A stretch of 64,000 nucleotides of DNA, taken from NCBI RefSeq assembly GCF_043555985.1, contig NZ_JBIGIC010000005.1, positions 186,001 through 250,000 of the forward strand, in the 5' to 3' direction. Shown here piece by piece: positions 1 to 8,011 of the stretch (positions are counted from its first letter, which is position 1; each line of letters starts with the position of its first letter). The notes below the pieces were generated by a model that was not told the origin of the DNA, made no database searches, and was given only the letters and a program-made list of their open reading frames with translations. The DNA is from Pelomonas candidula (GTDB lineage Bacteria; Pseudomonadota; Gammaproteobacteria; Burkholderiales; Burkholderiaceae_C). The translations under genes and the position numbers were made by a program.

Positions 1-38
1 GCCTGGGCAAAGTCGAAGGGGCGCAGCTTCATGTCCAT
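1..38 (-). CDS. 5' end of divergent ORF, possibly flagellar FliE (partial)
   Basis: An ATG on the minus strand at position 38 opens a frame reading MDMKLRPFDFAQ before it leaves the window. The frame also stays open upstream of that ATG, so the exact start is uncertain. The gene is divergent from fliF. In several proteobacteria fliE (rod-MS ring junction protein) is transcribed divergently from fliF, which makes FliE the first guess. Twelve residues are too few to prove it, so the identity rests on context alone. Confidence 0.4.
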   Translation of the reverse strand, partial: MDMKLRPFDFAQ

Positions 39-186
39 GGGGCAGGACTGTGGCAGCTCGTCACACGCGCGAAACAACGAGATACGCGGGCGGGGTCGGC
101 TACTTCGGCGCTTTCTTGAGGGGGTGCGGCACGAATAATTTGCGCCATCGGCCGATTCCCGGCCTTCCCTGCCGTCTCGCCCTCCG

Positions 187-1881
187 ATGGACACAGCCCT
201 GAGCGCCCCCGCTGCCACCGCCCCGGTGATGATCAACCCGGTCGAGGCGCAGCCCACCTTCGTGCAGCGCCTGAACGGCCTGCCGCTGCGCAGCAAGTTG
301 ACCATGGGTGCCGGCCTGCTGGCGCTGGCGGGCGCCGTGCTGGCCATCACGCTGTGGTCGGCCCAGGGCGACTACCGACCGCTGTACAGCGGCCTGGCCG
401 ACAAGGACGGCGGCGAGGTCATCGGCCAGTTGGCCGCGCTGCAGGTGCCCTACAAGCATGAAGCCGGCGGCACCATCCTCGTGCCGGCCGGCCAGGTCTA
501 CGAGCTGCGCATGAAGCTGGCGGCCATGGGCCTGCCCAAGGGTGGCGGCACCGGCGCTGCGGCCGGCTTCGAGCTGATGGACAAATCCTCCATCGGCCAG
601 ACGCAGTTCGCCGAACGCCTGAACTTCCAGCGCGGCCTGCAGGGCGAGCTGGCACGCACGATCAAGGAACTGGCTGACGTGGCCGACGCCCGCGTGCACC
701 TGGCCATCCCGCAGCAGAACGGCTTCTTCCGCGAGCAGCAGAAGCCCAGCGCCAGCGTCATGCTGACGCTGCGCGGCGGCCGCACGCTGGACCGCAACCA
801 GATCGCCGGCATCGTGCACCTGGTGTCCAGCAGCGTGCCCGAGCTGAGCCCCAAGAACGTCAGCGTGCTGGACCAGACCGGCGCCCTGCTCTCGCAGACC
901 GGCAACGACAACGCCACCGGCCTGGACACGCAGCAGCTGCAGTTCAAGCAGCAGGTCGAGGCCGGCTACAACAAGCGCATCTTCGAGCTGCTGGAGCCGG
1001 TCGTCGGCCGCGACAACCTGCGCGCCACGGTCACCGCCGACCTGGATTTCTCGCAGACCGAGGCCACCGCCGAGGAATTCCGCCCGAACCAGGGCCCCAA
1101 CACGCAGGCCTCGGTGCGCTCCAGCCAGAACAGCGAGAGCACCAACGCCAACGCCGCGCCGCCCACCGGCGTGCCCGGCGCCGCCACCAACCAGCCGCCG
1201 GTGCCGGCCACCGCGCCCATCAACGGCGCCAGCGCGCCGCTGCAGGCCGCCCAGGGTGGCGCGGGCCAGAACAGCAGCCGCAAGGAACAGGTCACCAACT
1301 ACGAGGTCGACAAGACCGTGCGCGTGACGCGCGGCTCGGTCGGCAACGTCAAGCGCCTGAACGCGGCCATCGTCGTCAACCACCGCACGGTGACCGACGC
1401 CAAGGGCAAGACGACGACGCAGCCGGTGTCGGACGAGGAGATCGCCCGCCTGACCGACCTCGTCAAGGAGGCGATGGGCTTCAACGCCGAGCGCGGCGAT
1501 TCGGTCAAGGTCATCAGCGCCCCGTTCATCGTCGACAAGACCGAGCCTGTGGACGTACCGGTGTGGAAGCAACCCTGGCTGCTGGACATCGCCCGCAGCG
1601 CCATCGTGCCGCTGGCTCTCGTCGCCATCGCGCTGATCGCCGTGTTCGGCATGATCCGCCCCGCCATCAAGGCCGCCATGCCCAAGCCGCCGGAAGAGAA
1701 GCCCGAGACGGTCGACGAGGTGGTGGACGACCCCGAACTGCTGCCGGGCGTCGCGGGCATGCCCAAGCTCGAAGCGCCGCTGCACAACGACAAGCTCGAC
1801 CGCGCCCGTGCCCTGGCGCGCGACAATCCGGTCGCCGTCGCCAACATCGTGCGCGACTGGATGGAAGGCCAGACGGCATGA
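187..1881 (+). CDS. fliF: flagellar MS-ring protein FliF
   Basis: FliF forms the MS ring in the inner membrane, the platform on which the rotor, C ring and export gate are built. The 564-residue length is normal for the family. A hydrophobic segment near residues 38-57 and a second near 470-490 bracket the periplasmic YscJ/FliF ring-building domains. Between them, roughly residues 300-350, lies a Pro/Ala/Asn-rich linker typical of the beta-collar region. The cytoplasmic C-terminal tail after about residue 500 is acidic and should bind FliG. The ATG at 187 has no good Shine-Dalgarno sequence. It is the first gene of the fliFGHIJKLMNOPQR run, and its stop codon overlaps the start of a repeat element. 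Confidence 0.97.
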   Translation: MDTALSAPAATAPVMINPVEAQPTFVQRLNGLPLRSKLTMGAGLLALAGAVLAITLWSAQGDYRPLYSGLADKDGGEVIGQLAALQVPYKHEAGGTILVPAGQVYELRMKLAAMGLPKGGGTGAAAGFELMDKSSIGQTQFAERLNFQRGLQGELARTIKELADVADARVHLAIPQQNGFFREQQKPSASVMLTLRGGRTLDRNQIAGIVHLVSSSVPELSPKNVSVLDQTGALLSQTGNDNATGLDTQQLQFKQQVEAGYNKRIFELLEPVVGRDNLRATVTADLDFSQTEATAEEFRPNQGPNTQASVRSSQNSESTNANAAPPTGVPGAATNQPPVPATAPINGASAPLQAAQGGAGQNSSRKEQVTNYEVDKTVRVTRGSVGNVKRLNAAIVVNHRTVTDAKGKTTTQPVSDEEIARLTDLVKEAMGFNAERGDSVKVISAPFIVDKTEPVDVPVWKQPWLLDIARSAIVPLALVAIALIAVFGMIRPAIKAAMPKPPEEKPETVDEVVDDPELLPGVAGMPKLEAPLHNDKLDRARALARDNPVAVANIVRDWMEGQTA

Positions 1882-2025
1882 AGTTGAGCCCCTCGTCCGG
1901 TCACGCCGCGCTGAACGCGGGCGTGCCCAGCCGGTCCCCCGAGGGGACGGCGATGCTTGCCGGATCGACCGGCAAGCACATCGCCATGGCGGGCCGGCTT
2001 GGGAGCGGCCCGGCGCTCGGCCCGC
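1877..2025 (+). repeat. Intergenic hairpin repeat, long form, copy A (fliF-fliG)
   Basis: This element begins with CATGA, which contains the fliF stop. Its core at 1930-2025 is 96 bp and matches the copy at 3088-3183 at 91 of 96 positions. The core contains three inverted repeats: GTCCCC/GGGGAC around CGA, a long stem GGCGATG-CTTGCCGG/CCGGCAAG-CA-CATCGCC around ATCGA, and GCGGGCCG/CGGCCCGC as outer arms of the 3' part. The 3' end resembles the CTTGGGGCGGCCCGGCGG block of the shorter copies at 7916 and 14213. There is no T-run, so it does not look like a simple terminator. Confidence 0.85.
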
Positions 2026-2060
2026 TGAGGACGGCACGACGCTTCGTGTAAGGTTTGATC

Positions 2061-3056
2061 ATGGACGACAAGGGCATCGAGAACGCCGCAATCCTGTTGA
2101 TGTCGCTGGGCGAAGAGGAAGCCAGCGAGGTCTTCAAGCATCTGTCGCCCAAGGAAGTGCAGGCGCTGGGCGAAACCATCGCCAAGCTCAAGGTCATCAA
2201 GCGCGCCCAGGTCGAGGAGGTGCTCGACAAGTTCGACTCGGTTGCCGAGACGCACAGCACGCTGGTCACCGACACCGACGAGTACGTGCGCGCCGTGCTG
2301 CGCAAGGCGCTGGGCGAGGACAAGGCCAACCTGCTGCTGGACCGCATCCTGCAGGGCAGCGACGTGTCGTCCATCGAGAGCCTGAAGTGGATGGACGCCG
2401 CCAGCGTGGCCGAGCTGCTGCGCAACGAGCATCCGCAGATCATCGCGGCCATCCTGGCCCACCTGGACTTCGACCAGACCAGCCAGGTGCTGAAGATGTT
2501 CACTGAACGCGGCCGCAACGAGGTGCTGATCCGCATCGCGACACTGGACGGCATCCAGCCGACGGCGCTGAAGGACCTCAACGAGGTCATGAGCCAGATC
2601 CTGGCCGGCGGCGAGCGCATGAAGAAGAGCTCGCTGGGCGGCGCCAAGACGGCGGCCGAGATCATCAACATGATGGGCTCCAGCGTCGAAGCCTCGGTGC
2701 TGGACTACATCCGCGAAGCCGACTCCGACCTCGCGCAGAAGATCATGGACAACATGTTCACGTTCGACGACGTGAACAAGATCGACGACAAGGGCATCCA
2801 GGCCGTGCTCAAGGAAGTGCAGAGCGAGAGCCTCATCGTCGCGCTCAAGGGCGCCAGCGCCGACCTGCGCGAGAAGATCTTCCGCAACATGTCCAGCCGC
2901 GCCGCCGAGACGTTGCGCGAGGACCTGGAAACGCGCGGCCCGGTGCGGCTGTCCGAGGTCGAGGCCGAGCAGAAGGAAATGCTCAAGATCGTGCGCCGCC
3001 TGGTGGACGAGGGCCAGATCGTGCTCGCGGGCGGCGGCGACGACCAATTCGTCTGA
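2061..3056 (+). CDS. fliG: flagellar motor switch protein FliG
   Basis: FliG couples the MS ring to the C ring and carries the torque-generating helix that faces MotA. The frame encodes 331 residues from ATG 2061. An in-frame TTG lies two codons upstream, but the GTAAGG at 2048-2053 is correctly spaced for the ATG. The N-terminal part (AAILLMSLGEEEASEVFKHL) binds FliF, and the middle contains the FliM-contacting region. The charged C-terminal domain holds the motor residues near residues 275-300. It is separated from fliF by repeat copy A and from fliH by copy B, so both its junctions carry the same structured element. Confidence 0.97.
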   Translation: MDDKGIENAAILLMSLGEEEASEVFKHLSPKEVQALGETIAKLKVIKRAQVEEVLDKFDSVAETHSTLVTDTDEYVRAVLRKALGEDKANLLLDRILQGSDVSSIESLKWMDAASVAELLRNEHPQIIAAILAHLDFDQTSQVLKMFTERGRNEVLIRIATLDGIQPTALKDLNEVMSQILAGGERMKKSSLGGAKTAAEIINMMGSSVEASVLDYIREADSDLAQKIMDNMFTFDDVNKIDDKGIQAVLKEVQSESLIVALKGASADLREKIFRNMSSRAAETLREDLETRGPVRLSEVEAEQKEMLKIVRRLVDEGQIVLAGGGDDQFV

Positions 3057-3057
3057 C

Positions 3058-3183
3058 CATGAGGCCCCTCGTCCAAGGAGTACCTTGGCCGGTCCCCCGA
3101 GGGGACGGCGATGCTTGCCGGATCGACCGGCAAGCACATCGCCCAAGCGGGCCGGCTCGGGAGCGGCCCAGCGCTCGGCCCGC
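3058..3183 (+). repeat. Intergenic hairpin repeat, long form, copy B (fliG-fliH)
   Basis: The second long copy begins with CATGA one base after the fliG stop. Its 96-bp core (3088-3183) has the same three inverted repeats as copy A in the same orientation. The five differences are a three-base block (ATG versus CAA) and two single substitutions, none of which breaks the central stem. The element contains an in-frame ATG that would wrongly extend fliH. Confidence 0.85.
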
Positions 3184-3215
3184 GATGCGGCAAGATGCGC
3201 CAGGGAACAATTGAA

Positions 3216-3995
3216 ATGGTCACACGACAACCGCCCCGCCAGGTGCCCCCGCCCGACCGCCGCGAAGGCGATCGGCGCGCCAGCTACGCCCGCTTCATCC
3301 CCGGAGAGGAAGTCCAGGGCGCCAAGGCCTGGAACCTCGACAACCTGGGCGACACCGCGCCCTCCCCGTTCGCGCCGATGCGCCCCGGCACGCCACCGGC
3401 GCCCCCGCCCGCCGCGGCTGCGCCGGTGCAGCCTCCGCCGCCGCCCGAGCCCAGCGTGCAGGAGCAGTTGCACGCCGCCCGCCAGACCGGCTACCAGGAC
3501 GGCTACCGTGACGGCATGGCCGCGCTGGACGCCTTCAAGCAAAGCTTCGCGCAGCAGATCAGTGCCCAGATCGGTGTCGTCGTGAAGAACTTCGACGCCG
3601 AGATGCAGGCGCTGGAAGGCGAAATGGCCCAGTCCATCGCCCGCATCGCCGTCGAGCTGGCCCGCCAGGTCGTGCGCAGCGAACTGGAGCAGCGGCCCGA
3701 GCTGATCGCCCGCGTCGCGCATGACGCCGTCGAGGCGCTGCAGCTGTCGGCCCGGCATGTGCGCATGCGCGTGCATCCCGACGACTTCCCGCTCGTGCAG
3801 GAGGGCGCCGGCCAGGAGCTGCAGGCGCGCGAGACCCAGCTCATCCCCGACGCTGACGTCGCGCGTGGCGGCGTCAAGGTCGATGCCGACATCGCCAGCG
3901 TCGACGCGACGATCGCGACGCGCTGGCAACAGGCCGTCTCGGCCATCGGCCAGCAGTCGATCTGGGAAGACCGCCGCGGCGCGGACGACGAATGA
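3216..3995 (+). CDS. fliH: flagellar assembly protein FliH
   Basis: FliH is the cytoplasmic regulator and stator of the FliI export ATPase. From ATG 3216 the product is 259 residues. The open frame reaches back into repeat copy B (to 3111), but AGGGA at 3202-3206 is well placed for 3216, and the upstream residues are just translated repeat. The N-terminal third is Pro-rich and variable (a PPPPAEPS-like stretch around residues 50-80), as is usual. The C-terminal part from about residue 110 is helical and matches the FliH/HrpE/YscL family. The stop overlaps the fliI start by four bases, so translation is likely coupled. Confidence 0.92.
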   Translation: MVTRQPPRQVPPPDRREGDRRASYARFIPGEEVQGAKAWNLDNLGDTAPSPFAPMRPGTPPAPPPAAAAPVQPPPPPEPSVQEQLHAARQTGYQDGYRDGMAALDAFKQSFAQQISAQIGVVVKNFDAEMQALEGEMAQSIARIAVELARQVVRSELEQRPELIARVAHDAVEALQLSARHVRMRVHPDDFPLVQEGAGQELQARETQLIPDADVARGGVKVDADIASVDATIATRWQQAVSAIGQQSIWEDRRGADDE

Positions 3996-5419
3996 CGTCC
4001 GCCCGCGCCGACCGCTGGCAGCGCTACCTCGCCGACCTGGAGACGCTGGCCGGCAACCCCGCGCCGCTGGAGTCGCAGGGCAAGCTGGTACGCGTCGCCG
4101 GCCTGGTGCTGGAGGCGACCGGCATCAAGGTGCCGCTGGGGTCGGTCTGCCGCATCCAGATGCCCAGCACCGGCAACAGCCCGCGCCGCGGCATGGCGCC
4201 GGTGAACGCCGAGGTCGTCGGCTTCTCGGGCGACCGCGCCTACCTGATGCCCACCGACGAGGTGCAGGGCCTGAGCAGCGGCGCGACCGTCGTGCCCCGC
4301 CATCTGCCGCCGCTGGCGCCGCAGCTGGGCCAGCCGCTGCACCCCTGGCGCCGCGGCGAGGACCGCGGCCTGCACCTGCCGATGGGCGAAGGCCTGCTGG
4401 GCCGCGTCGTCGATCCGCACGGCCACCCGCTGGACCGCGGCGGCGACCTCACCAACATCCACAACGAGCCGATGGTGCGCCGGCCCATCAACGCGATGGA
4501 CCGTGACCCGGTGCGCACGCCGCTGGACACGGGCGTGCGGGCCATCAACGCGCTGCTGACCGTGGGGCGCGGCCAACGCCTGGGGCTGTTCGCCGGCACC
4601 GGCGTCGGCAAGTCGGTGCTGCTGGGCATGATGGCGCGCTACACGCAGGCCGACGTCATCGTCGTCGGCCTCATCGGCGAGCGCGGCCGCGAGGTGAAGG
4701 AGTTCATCGAGGACATCCTGGGCGAGCAGGGCCTCAAGCGCAGCGTGGTGGTGGCCGCGCCGGCCGATGCGCCGCCGCTGATGCGCATGCAGGGCGCGCA
4801 CTACGCGACCGCCATCGCCGAGTTCTTCCGCGACTCGGGGGCCCACGTCCTGCTGCTGATGGACTCGCTGACCCGCTATGCAATGGCCCAGCGCGAGATC
4901 GCACTGGCCATCGGCGAGCCGCCCGCCACCAAGGGCTACCCGCCCAGCTGCTTCGCCAAGCTGCCGCAACTGGTGGAGCGCAGCGGCAACGGCCTGCCCG
5001 GCGAAGGCTCGATCACGGCCTTCTACACGGTGCTGACCGAGGGCGACGACCCGCAGGACCCGATCGCCGACGCGGCACGCGGCATCCTGGACGGCCACAT
5101 CGTGCTGTCGCGCGAACTCGCCGAGGCCGGCCACTACCCAGCCATCGACATCGAGCGCAGCGTTTCCCGGGTGATGACCAGTGTTGCACCCCAAAACCAG
5201 GTCGATTCCGCGCGTCGGTTCCGCCAACTTCTGGCGAAATACAACAAGGCCCGCGACCTGATCCAGCTCGGTGCCTACGCGCCTGGCGCGGACCCCGAGC
5301 TGGATCTGGCCGTTCGCCTGCACGCCGACATGACGCGGCTGCTGCAGCAGGACATGCACAGCCCGGCACTTCTTCACGCCAGCGTCAACCAGCTGCAGGC
5401 CGTGGTCCAGGGCGCCTAA
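3992..5419 (+). CDS. fliI: flagellum-specific export ATPase FliI
   Basis: FliI is the hexameric ATPase of the flagellar type III export apparatus, related to F1-beta. It has 475 residues. The Walker A motif GTGVGKS is at residues 202-208, followed by GLIGERGREVKEF and the Walker B region VLLLMDSLTRYAMAQREI, all diagnostic of FliI/SctN. It overlaps fliH by ATGA and is followed by fliJ, its usual partner. The order fliH-fliI-fliJ gives the complete ATPase complex. Confidence 0.97.
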   Translation: MTSARADRWQRYLADLETLAGNPAPLESQGKLVRVAGLVLEATGIKVPLGSVCRIQMPSTGNSPRRGMAPVNAEVVGFSGDRAYLMPTDEVQGLSSGATVVPRHLPPLAPQLGQPLHPWRRGEDRGLHLPMGEGLLGRVVDPHGHPLDRGGDLTNIHNEPMVRRPINAMDRDPVRTPLDTGVRAINALLTVGRGQRLGLFAGTGVGKSVLLGMMARYTQADVIVVGLIGERGREVKEFIEDILGEQGLKRSVVVAAPADAPPLMRMQGAHYATAIAEFFRDSGAHVLLLMDSLTRYAMAQREIALAIGEPPATKGYPPSCFAKLPQLVERSGNGLPGEGSITAFYTVLTEGDDPQDPIADAARGILDGHIVLSRELAEAGHYPAIDIERSVSRVMTSVAPQNQVDSARRFRQLLAKYNKARDLIQLGAYAPGADPELDLAVRLHADMTRLLQQDMHSPALLHASVNQLQAVVQGA

Positions 5420-5488
5420 ACCTGCGGGTCGGGCGCGCCGATATCGACTGAGTGCCGGGGTCTCTCCGGCGCTGCGCTGGAGACCTGA

Positions 5489-5944
5489 ATGAGTGCCACT
5501 GCGACCGACACCCTGAGCCTGCTGCTCGAACGCGCCGAGGGCGAGCGCGACGCTGCCGCGCGCGCGTTGCACGCCGCCGGCCAGCAGGCCGAGGCCGCGC
5601 GCGCCCAGCACGGCCAGCTGGCCGACTACCAGCAGGACTACCGCCAACGCTGGACGCATAGCTTCACCCAGGGCACGACGATGAGCATCGTCGACTGCTA
5701 CCAGAGCTTCGGCCAGCGGCTGGAGCAGGCCGTCACGACGCAGCACCACGTCGCCAACCACGCCGACCAGCGCCAGGTGCGTGCCCGCGAGGCGCTGCGT
5801 GAGGCCGAACTGCGCGTCGCCGCGTTGCGCCAGCTGATCGCCCGCCGCCAGGCCGAGGCCGCCAAGGCGGCGCAGCGCCGCGAGCAGCGCGCCGACGACG
5901 AGTTCGCCGCCCGCGCCCACCTGCGCCGTACCGCCCACGCCTGA
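5489..5944 (+). CDS. fliJ: flagellar export chaperone FliJ
   Basis: FliJ is the small coiled-coil stalk of the export ATPase, equivalent to F1-gamma. The 151 residues are almost entirely helical, rich in Ala, Arg, Gln and Glu, with heptad-like spacing and no membrane segment. Assignment rests mainly on size, coiled-coil character and position between fliI and fliK, because FliJ sequences diverge quickly. TGGAGA lies just upstream of the ATG at 5489. Confidence 0.85.
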   Translation: MSATATDTLSLLLERAEGERDAAARALHAAGQQAEAARAQHGQLADYQQDYRQRWTHSFTQGTTMSIVDCYQSFGQRLEQAVTTQHHVANHADQRQVRAREALREAELRVAALRQLIARRQAEAAKAAQRREQRADDEFAARAHLRRTAHA

Positions 5945-5951
5945 CCCCACC

Positions 5952-7184
5952 ATGCTCAGCAGCGCCCAGAACATCGCCCCCAAGCCGGCCGCCTCGCTGC
6001 CGCCCGCCGTGCAGGCCTCGCAGCCCGCCAACACCGCCGGCAGCGCACCCAAGTTCGCCCAGTTCCTGACCGACCAGGCCAGCCTGCCGACGCCGCCTGC
6101 CCACACCGAGCCCGAACCCACCCCGCCGGAAGCCGCCGCGCCGGCCGCGCCCGCGCCGCGCCGCGCCACGGCCCAGCCGGCCAAGCCCGCTGCGCAGAAG
6201 TCGGCAAGCGAGGCCCCGGCCAAGGCCGACGCCAAGACCGACGCGAAGGCCGATGGCGCCGACAAGACCGATGCCGACAAGTCCACCAACGCCGTGTCGG
6301 CCGACGGCGATGACGACGACACGCCCGATACGTCCAAGCTGAAGGAGTTCACGCAGCTCATCGGCATGAACGCCGCCGCGCAGCCCGATGCCGCCGCAGC
6401 CGCGGCCGCGGCCAGGCCCGAGCTGCATCGCGGCCACGCCGCCACGGCCAGCACTGGCGCTGACGACGACGCCACCCAGGGCCGCACGGCCCTGCAGGCC
6501 GCCGGCGACAAGGGTCGCGCCAAGGACAAGCCCGAGATCGCTACGGCCAAGCCCGCCGAGCTCCACGCCGACAAGGCCGCCGCGCAGGCCGCGTCCGAGC
6601 CGCTGCAGGCCACCGCCACGAAGCAGTCTGCCGACCTGCCCGCCGCGGCGGCGCCCACACAGGCCACCCCCAGCTTCGCGGCCACGCTGGCCCAGGCGCT
6701 GCCCCCGCCCGCCGCGACGCCCGACACCGCCCCCACGACGACGTACTCCAGCGTCCAGTCACCGGTGAACGGCTCGGCCTTCGCACCCGAGCTGGGCGCG
6801 CGGGTCAGCCTGCTGGCCGTGGACGGCGTGCAACAGGCCGAACTGCAGCTCAACCCGGCCGACATGGGCCCGGTGGCCGTGCAGATCACCGTGGACGGCA
6901 ACCAGGCGCAGGTGTCCTTCCACGCCGCGCACGCCGAGACGCGCCAGGCGCTGGAGCAGAGCCTGCCCGACCTCGCGGCGGCACTGCAGGGCCAGGGCCT
7001 GACGCTGTCCGGCGGCGGCGTGTTCCAGCAGGCGCAGCGTGACGTGGATCACGGTGAGCCGCAGTCCGGCAACGGCGGCACGACCCGCAGCGCACGCGGC
7101 AGCAACAGCCGCGTGGACGGCACGACCGCCAGCGCCGCGCCCGCGGCGCGCCGCTCCGTCGGCCTGCTCGACACATTTGCCTGA
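5952..7184 (+). CDS. fliK: flagellar hook-length control protein FliK
   Basis: FliK measures hook length and switches export specificity from hook to filament substrates. The 410-residue protein has a long, disordered Ala/Pro/Lys/Asp-rich N-terminal two thirds. The conserved C-terminal Flg_hook domain near residues 280-370 includes LNPADMGPVAVQI and the following segment VSFHAAHAETRQALEQSL. It starts seven bases after the fliJ stop. A Gly/Ser/Arg-rich tail closes the protein. Confidence 0.92.
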   Translation: MLSSAQNIAPKPAASLPPAVQASQPANTAGSAPKFAQFLTDQASLPTPPAHTEPEPTPPEAAAPAAPAPRRATAQPAKPAAQKSASEAPAKADAKTDAKADGADKTDADKSTNAVSADGDDDDTPDTSKLKEFTQLIGMNAAAQPDAAAAAAAARPELHRGHAATASTGADDDATQGRTALQAAGDKGRAKDKPEIATAKPAELHADKAAAQAASEPLQATATKQSADLPAAAAPTQATPSFAATLAQALPPPAATPDTAPTTTYSSVQSPVNGSAFAPELGARVSLLAVDGVQQAELQLNPADMGPVAVQITVDGNQAQVSFHAAHAETRQALEQSLPDLAAALQGQGLTLSGGGVFQQAQRDVDHGEPQSGNGGTTRSARGSNSRVDGTTASAAPAARRSVGLLDTFA

Positions 7185-7267
7185 GCATGAAGCGGAAATA
7201 GCCACGCCACGCGCGGCCTAATCCACGCTTGCGGGAGTGGACCGAAGTCAATAATCGGGCATAGCAA

Positions 7268-7289
7268 CGCCCACCACGTGCGGTGGGCG
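7268..7289 (+). other. Hairpin upstream of fliL
   Basis: CGCCCACC and GGTGGGCG form a perfect 8-bp stem with a six-base loop. It lies in the 124-bp gap between fliK and fliL, ending 19 bases before the fliL ATG. No T-run follows, so it may be a processing or attenuation structure rather than a terminator. AAGGAG for fliL follows at 7298-7303. Confidence 0.5.
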
Positions 7290-7308
7290 CCAAGTTCAAG
7301 GAGTTCTC

Positions 7309-7914
7309 ATGGCGACTGCGCCGGCTGCCGAAGAGGCCGCGCCCAAGGGCGGCGGCAGCAAGAAGCTGATCATCATCCTGGCCGCCGTGCTGGTTCTGGT
7401 GCTGGTGGGCGGCGGGGCGGCCGTCATGCTGCTCAAGAAGAAGCAGGCTGCCGACGACAGCGAGGACGGCGCCGACACGGCCGAGGCCGCGCCCAAGGCC
7501 AAGGCGCACCCCAAGAGCGACCACCCGCCCACCTTCGTGCCGCTGGACCCGTTCACGGTCAACCTGGCCGACAAGGACGTGGACCGCTTCGCGCAGATCG
7601 GCATCACGCTGCAGGTCGACGACCCGCACTTCGCCGACCAGATCAAGGCCTACATGCCCGCCATCCGCAGCAATGTGCTGATGGTGCTGTCGCACAAGAC
7701 CGCCGTCGAGCTGCTGACCCAGGAAGGCAAGGAAAAGCTGGCCAAGGACATCATGCGCGAGTCGGTGCGCCCGATGGGCATCGAGCTGGACGACGAGGAC
7801 GAGGACGAAGCCCCCGCGGCCGCGGACGCGCCGAAGAAGAAAAAGAAGAAGAAAAAGGCCCACGTCGAGAGCCCGGTCACCCAGGTCCTGTTCTCCAACT
7901 TCATCGTGCAGTAG
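7309..7914 (+). CDS. fliL: flagellar basal body-associated protein FliL
   Basis: FliL is a single-pass inner-membrane protein that surrounds and stabilises the stator units. Of its 201 residues, about 20-42 form the membrane segment, followed by a charged linker and the periplasmic stomatin-like FliL domain (PPTFVPLDPFTVNLADKD). Between residues about 162 and 183 there is an unusual acidic run followed by eight consecutive lysines (176-183), just before the conserved C-terminal strand SPVTQVLFSNFIVQ. A good AAGGAG precedes ATG 7309. Confidence 0.93.
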   Translation: MATAPAAEEAAPKGGGSKKLIIILAAVLVLVLVGGGAAVMLLKKKQAADDSEDGADTAEAAPKAKAHPKSDHPPTFVPLDPFTVNLADKDVDRFAQIGITLQVDDPHFADQIKAYMPAIRSNVLMVLSHKTAVELLTQEGKEKLAKDIMRESVRPMGIELDDEDEDEAPAAADAPKKKKKKKKAHVESPVTQVLFSNFIVQ

Positions 7915-7915
7915 T

Positions 7916-7989
7916 CATGTTGACCCCGGCCAACTTCGTTGCCCGCCCCCCGAGGGGGCTGCGGCCCTCACCTTGGGGCGGCCCGGCGG
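7916..7989 (+). repeat. Intergenic hairpin repeat, short form (fliL-fliM)
   Basis: This short form starts with CATG one base after the fliL stop. It has a GCCCCC/GGGGGC hairpin around CGA, then a block ending CTTGGGGCGGCCCGGCGG at 7972-7989. It matches the reverse complement of 14213-14285 block by block. The fliM frame reads back into it (to 7973), but the real fliM start is downstream. Confidence 0.8.
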
Positions 7990-8011
7990 TTCGGTCCGTA
8001 TCGGATTCACC

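Noticed and set aside
128..143. Possible sigma-54 promoter before fliF (GGCACG...TTTGC)
   Set aside because: The distance between the GG and GC elements is 12 bases, not the required 10, so sigma-54 recognition is unlikely.
151..158. GCCGATTC as a sigma-28 -10 box upstream of fliF
   Set aside because: No TAAA/TCAAG-like -35 box is found at the right distance.
1299..3929. Very long open frame antisense to fliF-fliH (876 codons)
   Set aside because: Composition is Arg/Gly/Leu/His-rich shadow coding from GC-rich third positions; real genes on the other strand explain the region.
3503..6901. 1132-codon antisense open frame across fliH-fliK
   Set aside because: It is a mirror of high-GC codon use in the fli genes, with no recognisable domain and full overlap with well-supported genes.
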